From Pterobdella sp. o SKG-2022 (lineage: Eukaryota > Annelida > Clitellata > Hirudinida > Piscicolidae), in NCBI GenBank assembly GCA_964035795.1, contig OZ038320.1:17254589-17318588 (forward strand): a stretch of DNA of 64,000 nt, given 5' to 3'. The notes below the pieces were generated by a model. The model was given only the letters and a program-made list of their open reading frames with translations. It had not been told where the DNA came from and ran no database searches. The position numbers were made by a program, and so were the translations under genes. Below are positions 44,610 to 57,400 of this stretch, piece after piece. The stretch's first letter is position 1, and each line of letters begins with the position of its first letter.

Positions 44610-47600
44610 ATGGGTGAAAACAGAGGGTACCAGTATCCTAGCATACTAGAAGCTGAAGAAGTTGCAAAAGAATATGAAAATGCCGGAAAAGTGGAAGTTC
44701 AAAAAGATATAAGTGACGAACAAAATTTAAACAACATTAATTTAAATGATGATGAAAAGTTTGCAAAAATTGAAGCAGAAATATTAAAAAGGTTAGAAAA
44801 AACACTTGGAGAAAAACTGAAAAAACAATTGAATGAAAACTGTGAAGAAAAATTGGCTGTAAAACAAAACGAAACATTTGATCATAATATTCAAACTTTT
44901 TCTGAAATAAAAATTGACGATGAATGTTATACAAAAAAGAGCGTAAAAAACTCTGAAAAAATGGATGCTAAAAACTCAATTTTGAAAAGTGAAGAAACTA
45001 AAAGAACTTGGGATAGGCCTAGTGAATTTGTTTTGCTGGTGTCTCTTTCTTTGTTTTCTTTCCACATACCTTTTATGATTTACCGCAATGGAGGATGTAA
45101 GTGTTTTAAATAAAAAAAAATAAAAATAATTATATGTAGAATTATTTTTTTTGGTTTAAAAAAACGAAAAAATAAAATTCATTTTTTAAAAATTTCAGTT
45201 GCTTTTCTGATACCTTTGTCCATCAGCTTCTTTTTGGTAGGAATGCCGTTGTTTTCTCTAGAAACTCTACTTGCTCAGTACTCTGGCAAAAGCATCGTTT
45301 CATTGTTGGATTTTTGCCCTCTTTTTAAAGGTTTATATTTTAAAATATTATTCATTGATCTCAGCAAAAATATTTTATTTAAAAGTATTAATAAGCATAA
45401 ATATCTAATCTAGGCAATTTATTAGGCACAGTTTTTGTGGCGTTTAGGAGTGATTTGCTACGAATCGAATAAAAATGAAGTTTTCGAAAAACCTAAGTGA
45501 AGATAAGCAAGATGAAAAAAGTTAAAACACAGAAGAGAGAAAATTCTAAAAAAAACAACTAGTGGATTTGAGTTTGAAAAACTTAAAGCCAATCCAAAAT
45601 ACAGCATTAAGTAAAAAAGAAAGAAGGCAAAAAAACATGACTGGCTTTTGAAAAAAAAACAATTCAATAAGATAAAAAGTTTAAAGGTTAAAAACATAAA
45701 AGTAGAATAATGGAGTTTTGAAGAATTCCATAAGAAGCAGAAAAAACAGACTAAAATATGTTTATTAGAAAAATATAAAAAACTTTCAACATGGGAACTA
45801 AAAAGCTAAAATAAAAACATCAAAATGTTTCATGAGAAAAGAATGGTCAGAAGTATTAAAAAAAAGATCAAGAAAGAATATAAAGAAAACAGTTTTGGAA
45901 AAGTAGCGGCGTGGTAGAGTTGAAAAAGTTTCAGACAAATAAATTTCACAAAAATCAGAGTGAATAAGTCTTGACAAGGTTTTTGTTATTGAAAGTGAGA
46001 CTGGGTGGCTGAAAACAACCTTTTTAAGAGGTACAGATAGGAAAAGAAACAATAATGAAAGATTGGTTGATTATTAGAAACGAAAAAAAAATTCGAGAAT
46101 TCTTTAGATAAGGTTTAATGACAGAAGGCTAAAAAAAATTTTTAAGTAGTTGAGAAATAACAGATCAAAAAATAGTCTAGAATAAAAAGTTGAGAGATTC
46201 TGAACAAGATATGACAAGAGGAAAAAAAAGATGAAGGAATAGAATTACTAATTTTTGTTGAATCAATAAATGAAACAGTAAAATTCTGTCAAGAAGACAA
46301 AGAAAAAAAAATGTTGGAAAAAATGAAAACGGTATTAGGTGGAAGTGAAATCTAGAAGACAAAATTTTTTGGGTAATAGAGTCTTAAAAATACTATAAAG
46401 AAAAATGAAAAAAGAGTTCATCATGCAAGGGTTTAAAGAGAAATTTTCAGTGGAATACAAAAGTGAAAACTAATTTTATAGAGAACATAAAAATATTAAA
46501 GTGTTTAAAAAGTAAAAAAAACGATTAAAATGAAAATGCCTTTCAATTTAAGCCGTAGTAGAATACAACTTTCTTTAAGTTTGTTCAAATTTCTTTGGGG
46601 TATGCTTGAAGCAAGAATAATCTTCGTCATACCATAGAGCTTTTATAGAGGAAAGACGGCAAAAAAATTTTTCAAAAGAAGTCAGATATAGAAGTTGAAA
46701 AAAATTGAAAGTTCATAAAAAGTTATCAATATCAAAAAAAAGGTGACTGTTGATGAAGATATGCAAAAAATAATGATTTCGTCCAACAAAAACGATAAAT
46801 TTTTAAAACGAAATAAAAATCATAACTGTTGTTGAAAAAGTAGAACTTAATAATGACGTGATTGAAAAAACAGAATAGGCGAGAACATTGTTATTTTCAC
46901 TGAATGAAGGTGAGATAACCAGATCTATGAGAATTCTAAAGAAGTGTATAAAAAAACACCATTGTTAAAAGACGAAAAAAATAGAGAATGAAAAAAATTA
47001 GTATAGAAATCAAATTTATATTGAAATGACTTATAAAATCGCTTATATGAAAAGAAGTAGATACAAAATGGAAAGAATCGAAAAGCAAAAAAAATATAAA
47101 AAGGGGTAAAGAAGGCTGATATATCAATTTTTTTATTTCATTTAGTCAGGTTATCGGCTTTATTATCTTGATATTGCCACACCTTTTAATCCAAATTTGT
47201 TATGAATGAAAAAGTAAATGTATAAATAAACGTTTTTCAAATAACAATATCAATGAGTGAATAAAATGTTTCAAAGTGATGATAATGATGATGATGATAA
47301 AAGCGTTGTCAGCAGTGTGTCTCTTGGTCTTTCTCTGAATCTCTTCTTATTCTTGGCTCTTTCGCCCAATTGCTGCAGACAGATTTTCAGGCGTGCCTTT
47401 GTTGGAGCTTCATCATCTTGCTGCAATACGAGTTCTAACAACTTTTCTCGTTTTTTTTTCATAGTTTTGCCCAATGGTATTCTCTGAGTTGTTGAATACA
47501 GTCTTGTATTGCTTATATGTTTTGGATAGTATAAGTTTAACACCTGCCTAAGTTGTTTTATATTAAAGCTATATAGAAAAAGAGCTTTAAAGATTTATGA

Positions 47601-50600
47601 AGAAATGGAAATAGTTAAATTTAAATGCACCACATTGGAGATCGGATTTAAAAACCTATTTTTTTTTATTTAAATCTCACAAACAAATTTTTGATAAATT
47701 TTTATTTTTCCTGAAACTCACTCAGTGGTTGATTCTTTTATGAAAGTCTATACATTTTCAAATTTTTCATGCGCAAGGTGCATCTGAAAATGCTATGCTA
47801 TAAAATAACTTCAATAGTTTATAACAAAACAAAATTTTAAAACATATTTGATAAAATAATGAAAACTCATTAAATTTTACCCAAGGAATTGGCTATGCAC
47901 TTGTGTTCACAACAGTTCTACTAGGATTATTGCAAAACTTAATATTTTCATGGATTCTTTATTACATTTCCCTCCTTTATAAATCGCCGTGGTTTGGTTG
48001 TTATCACTACTTCAACACTGATAAATGTTTTGAGTAAGCATGAAATTTGGAAACTTCAATTTAAAAATCTTATCTTTATTACCATTTATAATCTGTTATG
48101 AATACAAAAAAGCTAAAATCATCAACTAATTTTCAAAATGATCAATACTAAAATTTCAACAAAATTTAATTTATTATTTCATAAAACGAGTTCAAATTTT
48201 AGAAAATTTAAATAAAACGTAAATTTTCAGACAGATGAGTTATAACAACTGCTCGTATTCAGAATATGACGAAGAGTATTGTGTCTACGGGATAGAGAAA
48301 ACTTTAGATGTATCGGAGTTTTTCAAGTAACTTTCATTGTTTGTTGTTCAGCAAAAAAAAAGAAATTAAAAATACAAATGAAACTAGTTATTTTCAATTC
48401 TTTTTTATTTTTTAACATACTTTCTTTTGTGTATTATGTACGACTGGACTAGAAATCGCGAAACCTATAAATGTGCAATGGAGCACACACATTCGGGATG
48501 ACCTGAGAATCAAATTAAGCATATAGCCTCTCTCAACCAAAAAATGTTTTTGAACAATAAACAAAAAAAGCCAATTCAACTTAATAAGTCGAAAAACTCA
48601 AAGTAACCGTGAAAGACTACATGCTACTATCGTTGAAATCAAAATTAGTGTGTGGAAGTTATGACCGAAGAATGCTAATATGTACCGGCATACTATATAA
48701 TTGACGATTCATTGTAAAAACCACTATTTTCTTTGAACATTTTGTGAAATTATTTTCAGAAATGAAGTGTTACAATTATCGTCTGGTTTCAGATTTGGTT
48801 CTTTTCATTTAAGACTTTTCCGTTAGTAAATAAAATTTAAGCTATTAATTATAATTTTAATAATAACTTCATGAATAAAGCATGTTTTTTGCAGTATGTT
48901 TGGCAGTCGGATCTATTATTACTTTTTTGTGTTTGTTCCGTGGTATAAAAGTTCTAGGAAAGCTTTCCTACATTTTAGTTTCTGCAATTTTCATATTTTT
49001 TTTCATCATGTTCATAAGAAGCATTACTTTGCCTGGAAGTGCAACTGGGTTAAGTTTTATATCAACTCATTCTTTGTATTGGCTTGCTAACTTTAGTGTA
49101 AGAATTTTTTTATGCAAAACTTCCATTTTAATACTGAAAATTTTCAAAATTATTTTTATAAACAGGCATGGGTAGATTGTTTAGCTACATGGTTGCCTTT
49201 CAGTGCCACTATTATAGTTTATTCCAGCCACAACAAGTTCAACACAAATTTTTTCAAGTTGGAAAATTTATGACTTATACTCACGATTTTGAAAACAACA
49301 GTTGCAATTATTGTTTTTCTTTTGAAGGCAGTACACCATAATAGGGGGGATATATTTGGCATTTGTTTTACTGAGTAGTGCCACATTTATGTGCTTTGTG
49401 GGCCATTTGTCTTATACCATGGGTATGCCAATGCATGAAGTTATGAATTCAGGTATAGAAATTTCTTCTTTCATATTTAAAATAGAATGAAACATTATTT
49501 AAGTTTTTTTGGAATCATTTATGTGGAAATATTGATGGATTAAATAGCACCCTGCGAATAACCGTTACGTAGTAAGGTTATTTTACAACGTTTTTTGTAA
49601 GCTAATTTTTTTAGTTTTGGAATGTTAAAAATAACTGAATAACAAAAAAAGTTTTTTTCTAGTTTTTATAACTTTGAAATAAAACTCAAAGATCCAGATC
49701 AAGGGCTTTCAGCTTTTAGTTGTTCAAACAACAGTTTTGTAAAACTTTCCTTTCGCGTTTCTGCAACAAGCTATTTTCCAATTTTTCATTGCCCCACAGC
49801 TTTTGGCAATTTGGTTTAAGACCTTATCATCACTTTTTGTGAAAAAAATTACTGTTTTTTCATCAAGTTTCTCTCTATTGAAATATTAAGTTCATGATAT
49901 AGATTATAGAAACAGGCTGAAAGTTTCATTTTTCACTAGTGTGGACAACTAAAGATGGTTATAAACTCACGAAAACATTTTAATCCTTAATTTTATCTGT
50001 TTCGAATCGGAACCATCAAAAGTGTAATAAGCAGCAAAAAGCATCCTTGGTTGTGGCTTCTGAAACTTGTGAAAGCCTATGAACGCCAACATTCGAAGTT
50101 TCCCAAAACAAACCTAAAATTCATTAAGATGCCACATGAGCTCGCTTCCAGAGTTTTTGTTTGAAATTTGCTTAAAAATGAAACTTAATAAAGTTAGTGC
50201 ATGAAAAAACATGCCTAACTACATTGGCCATTAAAAATGTTCTAACCTACCATCATCTGGCAATCTAGCTACCAACTCATCATGAAACGTAATAACAACC
50301 CTCACAAACTGATTCTGTAATTTAATTGAGCTTGAGGTCGTTAAAGGCAATAATTTATTTGCTGCTTCAAATTTTCTTTGAATATTTGGTGGTCGATTAA
50401 ATAGACGAATGAAATAATCGGACCAGCTTTCTTTCACTACAATGTTTTCAATTTTTTAATTTAATGAAATTTAGCGCACTTTACTTTAATGTAATTTAAT
50501 TTAATGCAATGTAGCGAAAAAACACTGTGGAAAAGATGCTAGTTGTCGGTCCAAGCGGGATCGAACCTGGTAACTTTAGATAATTAGTCTAATGTTTTAC

Positions 50601-53600
50601 CAGCTGAGTTATACAAGCCGACATTCTGGTCAGATGGGTCAATTTTTATTATTTGAGGCTTGCACAAGAGTGATAGAAATGCTACGTAATGTTTTTGTCG
50701 TAATATTATTGTATTAGTCAGCTTTGTTGCTAAGCACGAATCTTCCAACTTTTTGTCTTTGATGACATGCTTTTTTATGAGTCAGACTTGGAATCACTTT
50801 TAAAGCATCAGTTGGTGCTTTTAATTTTGTTTAAACTTTGATATCCCTTGCATTAAATCAGCTTTGATAATTTATCAAAGTTGATCCAAGCCTTTGTGAA
50901 ACTGTTGAGTAAAACTTCGTCTTTAGAGGCTGTTAATTCAGTTCTTCCGACCACTGTAGTTTAGTTTTTAAAAGTGGCTGTAAATTTTTGCTGAGCATAA
51001 GAAATTTAGTTTATTTATTTTGGTCAGTATAAAAAAGGTAAGTACAAAGCTCTGAATCATCTAGATAATCACATCACTGAGTTACTCGCTTTCATTTTTA
51101 AAAGCTTTCCACTGTTCCTGAGCTTTTTGAAGTTTTTAATTGTAATATTCAAAGTTTTTAAGTTTTCAAAAAATCAAATTTTGTTTTCATTTGAGTTTTC
51201 AACAATTAATTTTGATCTACAAACATGCAAATTTACTGTAAAAAAAATCACAAAAATCTATTTGAATCAAAATAGGTAATAATCTTTCTGCTGAATTAAA
51301 AATTGTTATCAAATAATTTTGAGAAACTTTTCTTGAATTGATAAACTAATTATTTTGTTTTAAAAATCAAGGTTTCAAGTTGATATTCGAAGTGATGCTG
51401 AAAGCCTTACAAATTATACCAGCCTCAAATCTGTGGATAGCCCTCTTTTTCATTTTAATATTTTGCATCACCTTAGGGCAAACTGTTAGTAAGCTTAAAA
51501 GTTTTCCAAAAACTTTAAAACGTTGCCACACTATCATGAATATTTTCCAACTGCAAATCGAAATAAAGACATTAATAATACAAAACAATTACAGTTTTTA
51601 GTTTATAATTTTTTTTAATAAAAAAATTAATAAAGAAAAAATTTTATTTAATTATGTTTATAAAAACTCTAAAAAATTCTTAACGCCATTTCCAAAGCTT
51701 CCGGGAGCACTGGCTTTATCTGAAGCCCTGGAAGAGTTCCTTCCTAAAAATCTTCAGAAGAAAAATTTTGTGTCAGTTGGGTGCGTCTGTCTCTTCAACA
51801 TTCTGTTTGGCACTTTGTTTGTCTTTGGAGTGAGAGTCAAATTATATTCTGAATATTTCTTTAAAAACTTTTTGAATATTATATACTGATTATGATAAGC
51901 GACTTTTAAACATTGGTAATTTCAGAATGGGTTTTATATTTTTACTCTTATTGATAATTCTCTAATCGGACTTTTCTGGACTGTTCCGATATTATTCGAA
52001 TGCTTAGCTTTAACCTTGTTTTATAGTGAGTTGGATTGAAATAGCAATAAATTTTCAGCATTAAAATATTTGAAATGTATAGAAAAAATTCTCAATCTCT
52101 AAAAAAAAAGAGATAATTGAAAAAAATCTCAAAATACAAAGCACTACGATAAATTTCTTCCATGATTGGATCGAATCAGATGTCAAATATTTGAGACTTT
52201 TGCAGAAAGAGAGCAAGATTTCTAAATAATTAATATATAGTATGAATTAACTGAAAAATATGAAATAACTTTTTAAATCATGAACAAATGAAACATGGGA
52301 ACTGAAGGTTGTCACCAATTTCAATGAATGAAACTCATTTTCAAAAGGAAAATGTTTGACTAGTAATCTAATAAAATAAGAAATTAATGGTTCATTCATA
52401 ATTCTTGGAGCCATCATAAAAATTCATTGAAAGACAGTAACAAGGTTTAACACTTTAATGTATTATCAGACAAAACGAAAAATTCAATTGATGAAATTCT
52501 ATGGCGAGGCATGAACAAACAAAGTAAAAGTTTTGAAAACTGTAAGCCTAAAAACATGGAATGTACACAGAATAAGCACATGGAAAGCAAAAAAAACCTA
52601 GAAGTCAAGTGTTGTACCAAATTTTAATCAAAATAATTTAATTTTACAATAAATTTGTGAATTTCTGTTAGAAAAAAAGCTATTTCGTATTTTTTACTGC
52701 AAAATTAAATTTTAATGACAGGATTGAAAAGGTTGAAATCAAACGTTAAAGATATGTTAGGAATAAATCTGAATATTTGGTTTAAAGTGATGTGGGCAGC
52801 AGTAGTTCCTTTCGCTTTAGTAGTAAGATTTTATTAATATTTGAAAAAACTATGTAAAGAAAATATTTTTAATGAAAGTAATTATGTTTTTACTACATTT
52901 TGCCTGAAATATTTGTTTGATTTCTCTTTTCAAATATCAATAACAGCTGGTGACAGTTTTTTATCAACCAAATTTTCAATATATGAATGTCAAAGATTAT
53001 ATGTTTCCCATGATGGCTTGGGTCTTTGCCTATATCATTTACGCCACTCCTTCTCTCATTGTGTTTCTTGGTGCTTTTGTGGTCTTTTTCAGAACAAATG
53101 GCACTTTTTTAGAAGTTAGTATTTTGTTCTAAACATGAAAATAAGACAAACTTCAGATTTATACATAGTTGTAAAAACAGGAAAATTAATCTCAAAATTT
53201 TATAGTTAAGTAGATGAATTTTCAAAATGGCATCAAGAGGTTTGCAGAGTTTAATCTATTCTGTTTTAAAAGTCACTTCAATAAAAAAAAATTTATAAGT
53301 CAATTTCAGAATTTATGTTTAAGCTTTTAAATTACGTGATGAATTAATTTTGCAACAAACTTTCGAAAATTTTAGTATTCGCAATGGTAGTTTATATAAA
53401 TTTAAACGATAGGGTAATGGTTATTTTAGGATTGTTGAAAATTTGATTAGAACTTTAATTTTAAAATTTTGAAGTTAAAGTTGTAATTGAAAAAATTACT
53501 TGAAACCAAACTTTTTTAATTATAAATTAATCGTAAATAAGGTCTTCATACTTTACAATTAAAACGTTTGTATGTTTCTCAATTCCTGTTATAACTTTGA

Positions 53601-53709
53601 TTTTGTTTGTTCTACACATATTCAGAGATTTCGAAGCATCACAAAACCAGGAGAAGAATGGGAAACGAAGAAAAACCTTAACAGTCTTCTTGTTCTAACC
53701 GACAAATAA
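44610..53709 (+). CDS. Divergent SLC6 (neurotransmitter:sodium symporter family) protein
   Basis: Exons: 44610-45096, 45199-45330, 47886-48033, 48231-48326, 48760-48821, 48895-49097, 49166-49257, 49328-49452, 51372-51484, 51698-51829, 51926-52025, 52722-52822, 52947-53114, 53626-53709; 2043 nt, 680 aa, in phase throughout. A charged, helix-prone N-terminus of about 130 residues precedes an SLC6 fold: RNGGFAFLIP and GMPLFSLETLLAQYSGKS (TM1-2), a Cys-containing loop, FRGIKVLGKLSYI (TM4-5), ITLPGSATG, SSHNKFNTNF (TM6-7), TLGQTLPGALALSEAL (TM8), WAYII-type TM12 and a short tail. The TM1 unwound segment, usually GxGNxWRFP, is replaced by FSFHIP and is about four residues shorter. The TM8 LDSQ-type sodium site reads LGQT. 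It may therefore not be a normal sodium-coupled transporter. Substrate unknown. Confidence 0.85.
45431..47130. other. Strongly purine-biased intron segment
   Basis: Within SLC6-like intron 2 the plus strand is markedly A/G-rich for about 1.7 kb, unlike the balanced A and T of neighbouring introns. It is not a simple repeat. In plus frames it reads as Lys/Glu/Asn-rich stretches broken by many stops. Confidence 0.6.
47271..47483 (-). CDS. Exon-like open segment antisense to the SLC6-like gene, unrecognised
   Basis: A 71-codon minus-strand frame begins after an acceptor-like site (CAACAACTCAG) and ends in TGA. It is less AT-rich than its surroundings. It encodes a charged helical stretch (KKKREKLLELVLQQDDEAPT, then LKICLQQLGERAKNKKRF) ending in poly-Ser. 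It could be the last exon of a gene nested in SLC6-like intron 2, or a processed relic. Upstream exons are not identified. Confidence 0.3.
   Translation of the reverse strand, partial: RIPLGKTMKKKREKLLELVLQQDDEAPTKARLKICLQQLGERAKNKKRFRERPRDTLLTTLLSSSSLSSL
50251..50436 (-). CDS. Exon-like open segment antisense in SLC6-like intron 8, unrecognised
   Basis: Bounded by an acceptor (ACATTGTAG) and a good donor (GATGATG|GTAGGT) on the minus strand. It encodes KESWSDYFIRLFNRPP, then an Ala/Leu/Thr/Ser stretch and VVITFHDELVARLPDD. The WSDYFIRLFNRPP part recalls the linker upstream of RT in some LINEs, so a retroelement fragment is the main alternative. It lies directly beside a SINE. Confidence 0.3.
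50460..50625 (-). mobile_element. tRNA-derived SINE, minus orientation
   Basis: On the minus strand: GTCGGCTTGTATAACTCAGC, the anticodon arm TTAGACTAATTATCTAA, box B CAGGTTCGATCCC, an acceptor-like GGACCGAC, then the body CTTTTCCACAGTG. The 5' GTCGGC pairs with the 3' ACCGAC, so the tRNA fold is still recognisable. Lies in SLC6-like intron 8. Confidence 0.85.
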
Positions 53710-53989
53710 ACTTCACAGTCGTTACTTTCACCTCGTTTGAACTTTATATCATTTAAAAATGCTAAAAACTAGAATATGTCTAAAACTTCATTTAACCGGC
53801 TGATTGAATCATATATACTCATTAATATCGTTTGATCGAAGTTTTAAAAGTATTCAAATATATTGATAGAAGGATATTTTTAGAGTAAAAACCTGATTAC
53901 TAAATGTTTTCTCTTTTTGGTTTAAAATACTTACTCATTTTGACAGCAATTTCTGTTACTTGATTGATTGTATGTATGTATCTATAAAA

Positions 53990-53995
53990 AATAAA
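53990..53995 (+). terminator. Poly(A) signal candidate for the SLC6-like gene
   Basis: AATAAA about 280 nt beyond the stop codon at 53707-53709, in AT-rich sequence where the hexamer can also arise by chance. Confidence 0.4.
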
Positions 53996-54258
53996 CCTTG
54001 TTTCATTAATCTACTTCGTATATCTTTCTATTTTGTTTAACATTTACTTTTAGTTCACAAGATGACGCTCTTGTGAAATAAAAACAAAAATTCAAAAAAT
54101 AGTTTTAAAGTTCTTCATAAATAATATACTCACATTAAAATCTTCAAAAAAAGTAACGATTTTTTTACTGAAAATATAGTTCATTCAATAAAAATTTTTG
54201 AAAGTTTTCTTAGTTTATGCTTTGAGTAGAACGAAAAAGAACAAACTTCCACAGAAAC

Positions 54259-54495
54259 ATGAAAAACTCAGAGTCGCGACAAGCTGCTTCTCGCAAGCTG
54301 CCAAAGTTCTTATTTTTGTTAGGGCTATTGACATTCATTATCTGCGGATCGTACAAGGCAGGCTTCAGTCTTCTTAACGTCTTTTTAGCCATTCTGTTAT
54401 TTTTTTTCTCACCTTATATCTTTCTCCTTATTTTGAGCGTTCTCTCGTCTCTCTTCATAGTCTTCCTCATCATAGTTTCAAATCTTCAAGGTTAG
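54259..54495 (+). CDS. Small multi-pass membrane protein, unrecognised
   Basis: ATG begins a 78-codon frame that is clearly less AT-rich than its flanks. A polar N-terminus (MKNSESRQAASRKLPK) is followed by two or three hydrophobic segments: FLFLLGLLTFIICG, LLNVFLAILLFFFSPYIF and LLILSVLSSLFIVFLIIV. Read straight through, it ends NLQG then TAG. Alternatively a donor at 54491 (CAAG|GTTAGT) joins an acceptor at 55339 to give NLQGFER and a TGA at 55351-55353. No family is recognised. Composition and the concentrated hydrophobic content argue for a real gene. Confidence 0.45.
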   Translation: MKNSESRQAASRKLPKFLFLLGLLTFIICGSYKAGFSLLNVFLAILLFFFSPYIFLLILSVLSSLFIVFLIIVSNLQG

Positions 54496-57400
54496 TTTGA
54501 AGAATATTCACGTTTACAATGATATTAAAAAGTATAAAGTTTGAATTCTTAAAAATATCGATTGCAGCTTTTGTGTCAACATCATTACAATATACTAAAC
54601 TGTATCTAAACATTTTATAATCAATATTGAAAAACTATTCAAAAATTTCAAGAAGGTTCAGGCTTTTTAGTGAACTATTTGTCGGGATTCAACCTGTATT
54701 CTTTTGAACACGAAAAAGCTTTCTAAGAGCAAGTTCCACATAAGCTCCAAGTGACCATAAACCGATTAATTCATTGAATTATTCTTTAATGTATTTGAAA
54801 ATTTAGAAATATACAGAAAATTGTCGTAAAACTGGACATTTCGTTATTTTTATAAATTGAAAATTTATATACATAAAGATACATTAATTGCACAAAAATG
54901 GTTTGGAACTGTGTTAATCCTTTTGACATCAAATAAACTTTCACAGTATGACTTAATTTTTAAAAAATTCAAAATATTTGAAATTTTGTTTCAATCATGG
55001 ATTTGTCATTGAAGTGAAATACCCAAAGTATAGACACAGTGAATTGCATGATGTCTCGGAGGCTCTTAAAAATGTCTCAAATATTCCATACAAATTTTAA
55101 CCTGATCTTTTACAAAAAAACAATTTTTATATCTTTATGAATTTTTCGGTTTCGGCTTGATATATCATTTTGGAATATTTTTTATCTGAGAATTTTTTTT
55201 GGCTGAGGCCAAATATAATCGATATAAACATAATTTGTTGTCTTTGAAGTAGGACATTTTATGAAAACAATGAAAAAGTTTTTTTTTACAAAGAACAAAT
55301 TAAAATATTTATTAAATGGAAATCCATTTGTTTTTCCAGGTTTTGAGCGTTGAGGTATTTGCATCAAGATTTATAGAACCCAGAAATATTTTCCGCTCTG
55401 TTATAAACAATTCACAATTCTAGAGTGATGCCGCTAATATTATTATTTATTTCTCCACATGAAAGATTAAGCTTGCTTTATTTTATGTTTTTCACTGTAT
55501 CAGCATTATTTCCATCATTTAATTTAGAATGCTTGCCAGGTCGTTGTGTGTTTGCCTGTATTGTGTGAATATGCAGTTCAAATTTGAAGCTTTTTACACA
55601 AAGTTCTTTTCAAGTTCAGCCGTTAAAACTCAAAATTGTCAAGTTGTACTGTCTTGGAAGTTGACTTCCACTAATATAACTAAACTTAAAAAATGGAGAT
55701 ATTTTTGATCATAAGTGAGCCATAAAATGTTTTCATTGTTTACAAAAGCGCATTAACTTCTACCCTGTATTAAACTTATCTCAAAATTCTCAAAGATGTT
55801 TTCAGCTGGTACCTATGAAGAGATCTGATAGTAACCAATATTAAATATGAAACATATTCGCAACAGATTACACTTGATACTTTAAAACTAAAAAACCGAA
55901 TGGAAGTTACATACAGTACAGCAAGGTATACAGTTTTTATTTATTGATTGTGTTGTTTATGAAATGCTAGCATGCCTAAAAAATTGATGAATTTGAACCC
56001 ACACTACCACGCTTGAGGTCAACTACTTCAGTTGTGAATGAGTTTCGATGGATGGGAATATTGGAAAATATTATTACTTTTCTTCAACGATTAGTAACTT
56101 TTTGTTGATTCATTTCTCAAACTTCAAATTATAACCCAAAATTTTGAATAAATATTAATGAAAAAATTGTCTAGCTACATTGCATTATCTGTACATACTG
56201 AGAGCCTTTTCTACTGCCTCATTCATGAGTATTTGTGCCACATTTGATGTAGTTACGACATTTCAACTCGCTCCAAACACAAGTCACCCCATAATTCTCA
56301 TGCCCGGGTGAACATTACTTAGTTATAAAAATAGAAGTTATTAAAATAATTTAAAAATAACATAAGGTGTTGAAATTTCTATAGTTGGGATATTAAAAAC
56401 TAGGCATTAAACAACAAAAAGTTTCATTATAGGAAAAACAACACGAAATCCTCAAAAGTATATAAAACAAACACATGAAATTTGCAAGACTCATAAAATA
56501 ATGGATTTATAGCATTGTTAACATAACGTGCACACGAAAGCCATCATATCGTATCAAAAATACTAAACTCCTGTTTAAGCATTGAGATAAACAACAAAAC
56601 ATTTAAAATGTAAAGCTTAATTTAATAAAGAATTCAACACATCATGTTATATTGTTCCACGGTTGCTCCATCAAAACATTGTTTTGCATGTTTAGTCAAC
56701 AGTCTTTTATTTGAACAACTATTAAATGAGTGAGCTTGAAGTAACAAACATGTGGGCAGAATAATTAGTGGGCTAGGATGCAAGTTTATAATGGACAAAA
56801 AGTGATACTGAGTGTTATGGAAGTTTTGCTTTAAAAATTTAAAATAATAACTAATTAATTAGAAATAATGCTTTCAACGTCAATTTATTACAATTATCAG
56901 AAATATAAATAATTTACATACAATCTTTTTTCACATACACCTTATATACATACATTCGATATCAATAAAAATCTATATATAGATCTTATTATGCCATATA
57001 GAGTATAACTTAACTCGAAGGTGTATGGCCCCTTGTTGAATACATATAAGTTGCTTTATCGAACAAAATTTTGTTCTTTTGTTATTGTCTGTGCCTGTAT
57101 GGATTCATCAAACTGGTCGGTTTCATAACATTATCATACATTCATTTGATTTAATTTATTAATCATCTTATAGTCTTCATAATTTTGAATTTGGTTTTTA
57201 TTTAAATAAATTTATATAATAGATATAAAATAGATTAGGTAATGAATATCGGGAATCATTTATTCATGTTAAATGAATATTTATCGAATCTTGTTCCCTG
57301 TTTATCAAAACTAATCTAAAGGAGGTTAATGATAGGCGTATGTTTAAAATCTTATATATTTACCATTTTTTTTAACTAAATTGAATATAAATGAAAATTA

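Noticed and set aside
50251..50436. Additional exon of the SLC6-like protein
   Set aside because: It is on the opposite strand and the SLC6 phases are already continuous without it.
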